Shown piece after piece: positions 25,601 to 37,600 of a stretch of 64,000 nt of DNA. The notes under the pieces were generated by a model, which ran no database searches, was not told the DNA's origin, and saw nothing but the letters and a program-made list of their open reading frames with translations. Position 1 is the first letter of the stretch; every line of letters starts with the position of its first letter. The DNA lies in contig OZ038381.1 in the NCBI GenBank assembly GCA_964036045.1, positions 152,786,352-152,850,351 on the forward strand, written 5' to 3'. The position numbers were made by a program, and so were the translations under genes. The stretch is from Eutreptiella sp. 'Long Island Sound 2002'. Its lineage: Eukaryota > Euglenozoa > Euglenophyceae > Eutreptiales > Eutreptiaceae.

Positions 25601-28600
25601 ACAGCACCGGTAGTTCCACAGGACTTTACAAGTCTTCCAAAGCAGGAGCCAAGGGCCCTTGTGAGAGAGAGTTCAGGAAAGCCGCTACTGTGTGTGTGTG
25701 CGTGTACTGCACATGCATATCGTCCATGTACTACACGGCATATTGCAAGTTTTTGGGGAAATAATTCAAAATCCCCACAGGTACACACATGACACAAGTG
25801 TGTAATATACATGTACAACACACATGTACAATACACACACGAGCACACATTTACATACACATGTGCAATACATAAAATAAACATATACAACACTCATATA
25901 CAATACACATATACAATGTACACGTGCAACACATATGTACAACACACACACACACACACACAAACATACACACATGTACGAGACACATGTAAACTACACA
26001 TCTATAATTCACATCTACAATACATGTGTGCAATATCTGCGTGTGATACTGGTATGTAAAATTCGGTGGCATCAATCATTTACGACCCAGCTCTACAATA
26101 CATGTGCAATACACAAACAAAGGATACGAAAACAATACTCATCACACAGAATTCATGCACATATACGGGACACGTGTGCAATACACATGCAAAATACGCA
26201 CCTACAAACCTGGTGTACAATACTCATAAATGGGCGTTTGCAGGTGCACGCGGGGGGGGGGGGTCTAAAAACCCCAAAACCACCTGTAGTGGTACACCAA
26301 TTGGTGTGTATGGTGTCACCGAGTCAGAGGACCCGCCACACAATTTTGAGGGTGGGAATCCATTATTTTGAGGGTTTTGGAGCCTGCCCTAATGGCTACT
26401 TCTGTGATTTTTGGATTTTTTTGCCTTTTCGACCAAGTTTCTGGCAACCATTGGTGTTTGCACCCAGTCCATGCAACACTCAGTCTCCTTCTCCTAGCAG
26501 CAGCACCCCTTCACCTGGGAAGCAGATAAATATGCAAGATATTGCATTTCCTATATAAAGCGAGGAGGACAAGGAAGCTGCCATTGACACCCTCAGAACT
26601 ACTTTCAGGCAAGGACAACAAAGAGACCTTGACTACCAATCAGTTTGGAGAGCAACCAGGGCTGTGGCGTCCCTTGTCACCAGTGCCTCTGACAGAAATG
26701 GGTTCGTTGACCAAGAAATGTTGGAAACGCCTTGGGCACCATTTTTCTAGATGACAAGGGTGTCAGGGTCCAGGATACTCTCGCTGAAAATCTGGCTGGC
26801 CCAGGGCAATCACCGGCCTGAGGGTTGGACAATGGTTCGTTTCCTTGCTGCTGCTGTGGCCCAGCCCAATATGAGTGCCGACAAAGCGCGTCATCCCTCT
26901 AAATCCCCGCAAATAAGTAGAGCTCACCAAATCCCCAACAGACATCCCTCGTATCATTGGGCGGCCAGCATATGGTGCAACATCCTGTGATGCCTGCACG
27001 CCGTTGCCCTCACCCACCAAATGGTCACTGGCACCTGTGTGTCACCTGAACTCATCCTCACCCCCTCTGTTTGCCAGCGTTTATTGGGGGAGTTCTGCCC
27101 CTTTGGCCCATCAGCAAATGTCCGCACTGTAGCCGTTTACCGCAGTATGAATACAGCCAAGGGGCTCTGAGGGAGGGCCTTCCCTCTGTGGTCCTCAGTC
27201 CCTCGCCCTATGATGGGCTAGTAGGATTCATTGGGTGGAACAGGTGGTTTCAGAGGGGCACACCCGCCCACTGTAGCTTGTGTTGAGAAGCCCTGAGGAA
27301 ATCTCAAAGCTGATTGACCCTGAAGTGAATGTGCGGTGATTCAACTCGTAAGTGAACTTCCGCGTGGAATTGTTGTACTTGACCACAGCGAACCCACCGC
27401 CGCTGTCATCGGTGGTACCTCGTAACAGCGTGGTGGCATAGAAAATCACGTCAGCCTTGCGCGAGTCCTGTGCCTCAATCTCCTCTGCCAGATCTCTGAC
27501 CACTGACCCCTGATATGCGGTGCCTTCCACCACGTTTTCAGAATTAATGTCATAGGCTCCGGTTTCCGCGCTCCTGTGTGCCAATTTAAAGGCTGAGTGC
27601 GAGGATGAGGGAGAGGGAGAGGGGGTGCAGGCTGAGGCCAGGGCTCCGGGGCCTAGCACACAAGGGGTCGTTCAGTTCAGTTCAGTTCTGGAACCCCCGC
27701 AGCATGAGCAGGGAGTCCGGAGGGTGGGGTGAGGTGGGGGGATTTAAAATCTTGGGCTTTTGGGTTCTTCTTTTGTATTCACCAATTCGTTCCGGGCAAT
27801 TTTATTCCAATATCCCAAAGTGGGGCAAAAATCCATTCACCATTCAACATGATTGAAAATAAAATGGGGCTTTGCAGGAGATGCAAAAAAAATGAACTGG
27901 CAAGCAATGTAAGACATAAAGAGGCTGATGTTTATTTGGACACCAGTGTTCGAGGCGGAGCACAGCACTTCAAACACTTTACATGGAAACAATAGCCTCA
28001 TACAGCAAGGTACAGGTGTACAAAGGCTCCATCCCGCGTCGAGATAATAGGACGCCCATAATCATACAGCCACGCACAAAATGCACAAAGTGTTTGTAAT
28101 GGATGGAGGGCAGGTAATAGGACGGCCAACAACATACTCACATGAGCAATTGGGTTTAGGATAACCACAACTCTTGCAATGCGCCAACTTATGCCTTGCC
28201 ACTGCCTCAGCCCTTTCCATAAACCCACTCCTCATCACTTCGAACAAAATACATGGGGTGGGAAAATTTCGCCCAGGACAAATGCTCCGGGGACAATTTT
28301 ACCAGGGGAAAATTTTGCAACCCTTGAAATCCCCAAAGCCCCAAGTGCCATTCGCCCACATCACTGCAACAAAACAACAAGACATGCACTAGACAGAGAG
28401 TCCAAAATTGCACCACATTTCCAAGACATGGTCCCCGAATTGTGTTTGCTCCAGCAGCCCTCGCCCTGGCACGAGCCCTGGTTGCACTTCATCTCTAATT
28501 GAGCTGTTCTATCTGTGCGACGTGCTACATGATCTGGTGCGGCAATCACGGCACTGGCACTCCCTTCTGCGACGTGCTAGAGTGTGGACCACCTCCGCAG

Positions 28601-31600
28601 ACCAACACTACCAGCGGCATAACTGAAGGGTTCACCTCTTTTCGGTGATGAGCTAGTTGTGGGCATCTGAGCGCGCCGCCCACCGGGTGGAGTCGCCTCT
28701 GCCTAAACGCCAGTGCCGCACAAGGCCCGGCATCCTGGGCCAACGCCCGCCACCGGACATGGCCCCTGCAAAGCGACGAAAGCTTGTCACCCTTGAGGAC
28801 CTGTGGGGAATGGCACACACGTGATCAAGCATGTCGTAACCCCCTTAACTCTTACGCATTATAGGCTTGCCATATGGCGTGGCGGTTTTGCCTACCGCAT
28901 CAGAGAGCCCTCTAGTATAGGCATGTGAACTCTGGGTCTTTGCCATGTGCCCCGCATTGCGGGGATCCACTATATCATATGCTGGAGACGCCTACTTTCC
29001 CAAGCACAGTCTTGAGTACTCTTTGAACGTCTGGAGTCAGTCAAAAAAAAAAAAGAACAACTCAATTAGAGGTGAAGTGCATTCAACCGGTGTTTGCGCC
29101 AGGGCGAGGGCTAGGGGAGCAAACTGCGGTCTGGCATGGGGGGGGGGGGGGGGCTGCCAGACCGGGGTTTGTGTGAGCGGGCTTCGCCCCGCGTGTCTGC
29201 CCTCCCTTCAGCCCAGTCCTGACCACGTGTGTGCCATACCCCCATGTAGTCCTTTTGTTTCTGTGGGCTGCGTGCTCTGTGTTGCAATCACAACACTCTG
29301 CACTCCCCCCCCACCTCGCCCCACCTGACGGACAGGAGTACCTCGGATTGATCGCACTGTGCGTGTGCAGCGGTGAACGGTATGAATCCATCAATGAGGC
29401 CCCGAGAACGGCACGCTGATGTAGAAACCAAGGCTGGGCCAGATACTGCATCGCCAAGGCTACGTGCTGTGCCCCTGGGTCTGCGGTAGTGGAACAGAGG
29501 CACTGGTCGAGATATTTCACCGCCCATGACCTGGTGTGGTATGACTGCGGCCGGTCCCATATGCGCACCGCTCTACGCAGGGGGGGGGGGGGGGGTAGAA
29601 AAAAATCCTCGTACCGGCGTACAGCTTTTTTTTTCTTCCGGGGGGTAGCCCCCGGAGGGGGGGGGGACCCCAAAACCTGAGATTTCCTTAAGTCTACCCC
29701 ACGTGTTTGGGTTTGGAAGGTGCAAGGAGGGTATTTTTCAAGGTAACCATGGATATTTCAGCCGATATGGGTGGTATTTGTGTTTAAAGGCACAAAGACC
29801 CCGGTCTGTTCCGGCTACTGCAGCGCCCCACCCTGTGAAACCCTGTGAAATAAACAAACAAACAAGTGGAACACCCCACATTTCACATTGTGTACCGCAA
29901 TTCCACTCCCGGGTTGCCACACGGCCACCAAACGCTGGTGGTCACGCGGCTCCACGCTTCGCCCACACTCATTGCTGAGTGGGACACCGCTAGCGTAGCA
30001 AGGCTAGCGGCTCCGCTTGGAGAGTAGATGGATCAGACACAATGCTCAATGTGGGTGGCAGCGCCCCGCGCCAGGGGCCCCTTGTCCGCGGGCTGACGAT
30101 TGCATTTAACAATTGTCCCCCGCTACTGGAGAGAAATCAATAGCGCCATGCAAAAAAAAAACCCCACTTACTTTTATCTCAGTAGTAATTCATGTGCCAA
30201 TGTCATATAATGTGGCAAAGTGAAGGTGCCATGCAAGTCCAAGTAGCACACAGTAAAAAAATTCCTCCTGCCGAAAAAAAAATTCCTACATGGGGTGCCA
30301 GCTTTTTTTTCGGGCAGTACCCCCGGGGGGTACGAAAAAAATTCGCGCGAATTTTTTGTTCAACCCCCCTGGCTCTACGGTGGGACGTCTCTTGAGAGGC
30401 GCGGCCATCCCGCGGCGATGTTCTCTCCCCGGGCCCTGTATACCCTACTTGATTGCGGAGGACAGAGTCCGTGGGGTTCGTTCGTACGGCTCGTGGGCGC
30501 AACTTTGTGTACCATGCCGGCACCGCTGTGGATAGCGTGGGCGGCACCTGTGGGTCGCGGGGGGGCATGGTGCGTTGGCCGCGCAGTTGGCATACACCAT
30601 GTAGGGCGTGGTACTGGTGCCATGCCACACGCTCCCTGAGGCCTACCCGCAGTGTTCGGGGGATGTGGTCCCATAGGGACTGAGGTATGCGAAGGCAGGA
30701 AACATGGTATAGGTCCGCCGCCGACGCCCTGTTCCACCATTCAGTTACCATATCTTGCCACGGTCCCCAGGTGCTAAGCCAAATGTTGCGAAATGTGACT
30801 TTCCAACACATGCAGTGGATGAGGCGTTTGTGGACAGTGGTACCAGGATGGAGGGGACACAGGGGGCATTTGGGGGTGGTACTGTCTCACGGCGCGCCCG
30901 TCCCATCCCATCGTACCTGGCCCCAAAGCCATTTAACCCGAGCATGCGTCGGTCCCCGCGCATCGGCAGCCGGGATACCCAGTGCGCACCGTCGAAAGTG
31001 ACAACACGCCTTCGCTGGAGGATCAGTTTCCACACCGGAGTGGGGGGGGGGGGATATTGCACTATCTTCGGGGCCGGGGACCGTAATCCGGCACGATTAG
31101 GCGCGTGGCCACCTTGGCGAGCAGGTCTACTTCCCCATTCCGCCGAATTTGTTCGCGTTCCCTGTACCGGCGTCGTAGCTTGGGCCGCCGGCGTCGTGGC
31201 GCGCCGCTACTACGCCCAACGTAGCACCATGATGGTAGTTGAACCACATGCATCGGTGAACACATAGAAGTGACCCGGCCGCTCCATAGCAGCGCATACA
31301 AGAGGGACAAGTAAGGGAGGGACTTGATCCATCGTGCTCTCCACAAGTCCCGTGTCTGGCGATGGAGGCGTGCAACGCCCACATCATTGGCTCATTTATA
31401 ATTGCATCGAGGCCGTTTCCTCCGGCGGCAAGGCATCGTGAAACGCCAGTGCGGTAGCCGTCAGCCTATGGTCCTCCGCCTGCACTGCCTCCTCAGCGCC
31501 CAACGATCAGCCGATCTTGAATCGCCACCAGTTCGGGTCCACATTGGTGTCGTTGGTTCCGGGCAGCTGTCGGAACAGGGCTTTGGCTTCGTGGGGTGCA

Positions 31601-34600
31601 TCACGGCCCGTCACAGTGGCTTCCCTAGCAGCCAGATCGAATACCACAGCATGAGCCAGAACTGCACTGGATGCGTGTTGGTAGCAAATCCTGTAAACCA
31701 CTTTGCCCCGGAGATGTTGTCGTCCGTTCTTGTCGGCATCTTCAACATTCTCAAACGCCCCTAATTGAGCTGCACATAACCGGATGGTTTCCAGCAGTGC
31801 GGCTGTGGGTGCCTGGAGCACAATTTCATTGGGATGTTCTGGCAGAATCTGCGTGTCGCGACCCGTTGCTCCGGACCCTAGCTGACCGAACCATACGCGT
31901 TCATCAGAGTGTACATGCTTCAAAAACAAGCGGCCGCCTGTCCAGAGCCGCATGGTCAGTTGTGTGAGGGAACTTTGGTGAAATATGGATGAGGCGTTGG
32001 AAGCGCATATGCGGTACACCCTGAGGAAAGAATTGCGTCAGAAACATACACGTGCGATCTCGATCGGCAGGCTCGTCGACTTCAAGGGCTTTGTAAATTT
32101 CCGCCTCGACACGGTGTTTCCCTTCCGAGGTTTTGCTTGCTGGATCACATGGAGATGTGCGACGTCGGTCAGCTCGACAAACTGGGGTGGCGGCTATTCA
32201 CGTTGCAGGAGCTCAAGAAAGGCTGGTGTATATGGGGCCGGGCAAGTGTACTCAAACAACTTGAGAAACTGATTCGGTTGCGGCAGTTGCCGCACGCCCG
32301 CCCAAGGAATCTTGGAGTGTCGCTTGGCTGTCGCTGTGCCGACTGCGCCACTATCATTCAGCTCATGCAGGAAAGCGTCGTGGGAATCGATGAATGCGGG
32401 CATTACTACTCGCTAGACTGTCGGAAGCATCTCCGGGATCGTCATGATGGCACTCGGGTTCGCCACATACGAGTGCCGGAGGTCGCTCATGCGCATCCAT
32501 TCGACATCCGACCTAATGAGAATCGCCACGTGGAACTCATCCCGGAAAGACCGCCGCTGCCACTGGCTGGCGTTACGATCCCAGCGGACCCAATGGCCGG
32601 ACTTATCCATGAGCACATAACAGCACTTCCGTCGCAAGAGTGGGACCATGTGCCGACCGTCAAGTTGCAGTACCATGAGGGGTCAACCACAGGGGCCTGC
32701 CGTGTGGTAAGGACTATCCACATGTGGACAGGCGGTTGAGACGTCTTGTGGTGCATCTGCAACTGGTTCACAACGGCGGTAAGGATTGAGTGTTGGTTGC
32801 CTATCCAGGGATCACATTTCCGGGTGTCGCTAACGTGTTTCTGGTCGGAGTCATTAGACGTGGGCACTGCCTAGAAAGCCGTTTGGCCAGGCTGTAGTAG
32901 CTGTATAGAATCGGGAATCGGAGGGAGTAGTGCGCCTTGGCTGGGTATGGTGCACCCATCCCCCATTTCCACTTCCCAAGATTGGATTGCATACATTGCG
33001 TGGAGCATGGCTGGGCGTGGACAAACCGCCTTTCCGTCGACGTACCATTTGTCCTCAACTCCAATACCCGGTGGGCCACTGACTTCACACCAGTTGTAAA
33101 GGGATGTTAAACCTTGTTGTGCTGCGGACTGTAGGAGGCTGTCCACCGCGTGGCGTGTCGAATCCTCACTAGTCTTCCCCCGGGCCGTGTTGTCCTGCTC
33201 GACCGGGAGTGGTGGTGGAGGGGACGGTCGTGCCATACCGTTAAGCGGGGTGCCGAGGTGTCTCAGAAAACTAGAACCCTTGTTGGAAATGAGGTAGGGC
33301 GTGGATATGGCACCCTGAAACCAGTCGATCATACCTCCCCTGCCCCGGATAAGCACGTGCACGGTGGCATCCCTGGTGACTGGATGGTCATATGGTCCAT
33401 CAAGAACCTGGTCGTGGAGTTTTTTGTCAACGACTGAGCGTGTGGAGGAATATTTAGACGGTCGCAAATGGCATTCTTCAGTGGGGCGATCGACATAGCG
33501 TCGCATACGAGTAGGATCGTGGAGGAGCCCTGATATTTCACAAATATCGGCCATGATAGTGTCTCGTTGTCCTCCGAAATGTCGCTGCCGCCAGACGAAG
33601 CTGGTGTACCTCAAATGGCAGGGATCACTTGGCCTCTTGGGTGCTTGCCCCAATAGTTGGGATTCTGCCACCGATTCTGTTCCCGCAAGGCCATCTCGAG
33701 CGCGCTTTCTTGAAACAATTGCTCCACAAGGTGGACGGAATGGGAGAGATGGCGTGTGCACTCATGCACATGGGCGGTCGCGTGCTCTTGTAGCGGGGTC
33801 CCCAAAACCAAAGAGAGGTTCAGTTCTATTCGCAACTGGAGGTGTGTCCATGCTGAGTCCACGACGTTGTGCAACACAGTCCACATAGGGATAGCGTGAT
33901 CCCCCGAGCGGGAGGGGGAGGCCAAGGAATCCCCCGCGGGTAGGTGTTCAGGACCAAAGTTTTCCGTGGGATACTCTAAGCCGAAGTCCGTATCGTCCCT
34001 CTCCGCATCCAGCCCATCCATGGGGGCGGGGGCTAGTACTAGGTGGTGCCCTGTATGCACTGGTGGCTAGGGGCACCCCTTGAGCCGCGGGACGTAGGCA
34101 CATATCGTGCATAGTCACTTCATAGTGCACTTCACCTCTAATTGAGTTGTTCTTTCAATACACTCATAGTGCAAAATGCCCGCACGCGAATGTGTGCCCC
34201 AATATCCCACCAGCCCCAGCCCCAGGTGCACCGCACGCGTCCCGCGGGAGGATGTGCCCGCATACAGCTTCGCGTCCCCCGGGCAGGAAAAGACACTGGC
34301 GCCAAGTGGTCACCGCAATCAGTTTCGGAGGAGACGGTGAAAGCACTGGGATGACCCCCCATCCCTGCAGCTCGCAAAAGGCTGCTGAGAAGAAGAGAAA
34401 GAAGCGCAAAAAACAAAAGTCACACACGCACAAAGGAGAAAGCACACAAAAGAACACCGCAGTAGCGGATACATGGGGGAGGGACCCCCCCCCCCCCGTT
34501 CTCTCCCCCTGGCGGCCTCACCGCAGTAGAGGCCAGGGAAAGGCTGGGAGGGGTGTCACTCTGGGCATGTGTCTAGACCTCATCCACCTGGTGAGCAGGC

Positions 34601-37600
34601 ATCTAGAGTTGCGGACCTTGACATAGCGGCTGGCCAGGGACAGCAACCTTGACCGGGGGTCCGCAGGATTCAAGGCTGAGGGCACGCAAAAAATACTAAC
34701 TTGCACCTCCGACCACCCACGTCGCCACAACAGCCGTCTCACGATGCACTGCTGAGCGACGCAGCGCCCCACTGAAATTCCCTGTCCCGGAACATGGCCG
34801 AAGCCTTCGCTATCTAGCCCCAACCACACCTGCCTCGCCCCCTTGTTCCCCACAATCGTGACGGCCCCCACCACAGCCCACAGCTCCGCTCCTTACAAGC
34901 TGTTCACCCAGGGTAGGCACAGCTCGCTTTGCCAAAGGCCACACTTGCTCACGAGCTCCGCCTTGAAGCGCCCCGGCAAGGTGCAACGCGGCTTGGACCC
35001 ACCGCAGCCTACCCAGCAAGGAGGGTAGTCGTTACCACGGCAAGCCACCCATCAACAGGCCACGCAGCAAAATGGAGACACACTGGGCAATGGAGGCGGG
35101 ACTGTTGGTTAGGCTCCTGCCCGCCCCGCACACTTCCTTTCGCACCTAGGTGATAGACGCGTGTGGCTCTAGGTCACTCTTGGGGCTGATTATGAAACCC
35201 ACCCTAGCGAGCTTGTGCAGGCGCTGTCCCGCGCCCGCTGCAACCTGCTTTTACTGGTGGAGGCGATCACGATGTGATCCAAATAGACCCATGCCCTTAC
35301 CACACGTCCCCGCAAGCAGTTTTTGACGACACGGCTGGCCAGCTCTTGGAAAATCGTCTGCGAAAATGCCCCCCTGAACGGCAGCCTACGCACCACCATA
35401 CTGCACACGACAAACCACCGCCGCCACGGCCTTGGCAACACCACTGACGAGTACGCATTATGCAGGTCAATTTTGACAAAGAGTGGCTTAGGCTTCGGCG
35501 GTGGCCGTTGCCAGCCTCTAAGTATACCATCTCAAGAGTTGAGTCTATTGTTCGAGGCACAAATGCAAAGTCGGTACTTGGCAGAAACACAGGGCCCTTA
35601 AGTCAAAGCATTGTTTTAGGCCAACACCCCTATCCAACGGCATCCTAAGCACTGTCCAAGATTTCCCCGCTTTGGGTACCCAATATGGTTCGGGTCATAT
35701 GGCCATTCTTATTCTATCCCTTAGGGGGCCTCTAAAAGGGCTAAATTGCCATTTTGATGCATACCCGCATCGGGCAGCCTAATACAGCAAGGGGGTATGT
35801 AGCCACTTTGGCGTCTTCCCACTCCAAGGATCCAGCACAATTGGCATTTCGACACCTTGATCCCTCCCCCTTTTGGGGACCCAATGCCCCTTAACGTGCA
35901 CAAGGTAGCTGTGCACATATGCCTTGCGTGACGAATGCAAAAGACACGTCCCTTCGAGCCCACCATACATGCAGGGGGGTGGGGGGTTCGCCACGGGAGA
36001 ATTTCGCGGGGAAATTTTCATCGTTAAGAAAGGTGGAAAAATTTTCCCCTCGCAAAATTCTGGCGCAACAATGCCATCCTTCACCATAGCAGCAAGCATT
36101 GTGTTTCCTGAGAAGGGCCAGGCACGAGTACAAACGCACCTAATCCAACCGTTCCTTGCACAAATGCATGAATCGGAATTGGAAAACTGCGGTCTGGCAT
36201 GGGGGGGGAGGGTAGGCTAGGTTTGTGTGAGCGGGCTTCGCCCGCGTGTCTGCCCTCCCGTCCTGACCACGTGTGTGCCATACCCCCATGTAGTCCTTTT
36301 TGTTGTTGTGGGCTGCGTGCTCTGTATTGCCATCACAACACCTTGCAAGGTCCCTCGTACCGCTGCCAGTAGACGAGGCCATCGGATTTGCGACGATTTG
36401 CCTCCCGCTTTTCAGTGAGCGCGTCGAGCAAGCGCCGATGCGGTCGGCGGTCAAAGATTCGCATGGAGGGCCAAGGGTGCACAAACTTCGCCGAACCGCA
36501 TCGTCGACCCGGCTCAAAAAAAAATTTTGGGGCCTACCGACTTCACTAAGGCCTCCGACATGCTGGCCATATATGAGTTGTACGCCGGAGTGCCGCTCGA
36601 CATCAACAGGAAAGCATGGGTGGGGAAAGCAGACGTGGAGATGGCCCCGGCGGTCACAGAGGTTGTACGGGCAGCTCACGAAGCGGTAAACACCAGCCCA
36701 CTGCGATCAGAGGTCGCATGGTTGGAGGGCGGGGACTGCCGCCTGCGAGAGTCCAAGCGGAATCAAGATACCCAACTGTCAACCGGGGCTTCTCAGATTG
36801 TCTGCAAGCGCGCGGATGTGCCCATTTGGACACAGCGACGAATGCAGTCCGTCGAAAAAAAATTGCGCAGCCTCGAGCCCGATGACCCCATCCCATTCCT
36901 TGCCCGGGGCTCTGGCAGTTCGGGCCTGGCGCCACTCCGCAATGGAGAACTACGGAGGGCACCTCAGACGACTCGCAAGGGTCGCACAGGAGGAGCCGGG
37001 CGGTAGCCCGGTTCCGTGTTGAGGTCTTCCTCTTCTGCTTGGCGAGGGAGGTCACGAAGGACAGCTTGCTCAAGGGCACCGTTGCGGCCGTCTGGGCAGT
37101 CGAAAAGCTCGGTTGGTTGCCGCATCTCGACCGCATAGCACCTCCTCGTCAAAGCCGTCTCGCACATCCGTCCGCGGGCCGGACCTGGGGTGTTGCGGTG
37201 GGGTGCACCTGACATCTTCGCGATCATGGCGGGGGGCGACCTCGGCCCTCGACTAGGAGTCAGTCGCCATCTCCGCAATCCCGACTGGTGCATGGGTCGC
37301 GGGTCAGCGAGGCGCTCACGGTCGTGCTTGACAAGTAGCTCCCCAAACGACTTTGCTAGGGCCCTACCCGCGGGCATGGGCCCGATTCCTCGCCCACTTT
37401 CGCGAGTAATGGGCTCCTAGCCACGGCATCGCTCCATGGGTCCAAGGCTGACCTCGAGCGTTAGCAGCGCGGCCCTACGATTCCATGCCTTCGGCAGGCT
37501 CGGCTCGGCAACGATGTGGCACCTTGGTCCGCCCATGCCTTCATGGCGTGGGACGGCTGGCACTCGTGTGCCACAGTGCTTGGCGATGGGCAAGCCACGC

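Larger units (their letters stand above)
22296..27263 (-). other. Intron 3 of the host gene
   Basis: About 5 kb. It holds an open frame at 23.2-23.8 kb, an RNase H relic at 24.8-25.3 kb, and CA/TG-rich minisatellite blocks on either side of that relic. An undetected small exon here cannot be excluded. Confidence 0.6.
29052..34155. mobile_element. Candidate 5.1-kb element between perfect 30-bp inverted repeats
   Basis: The sequence at 29052-29081 (starting AAAGAACAACTCAATTAG) is the exact reverse complement of 34126-34155. The interval contains a dispersed-repeat copy at the left and degenerate minus-strand retroelement-like frames. I cannot see a clear target-site duplication. The pair could be the ends of a DNA transposon, or two independent insertions of a shorter repeat in opposite orientation. 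Confidence 0.5.
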
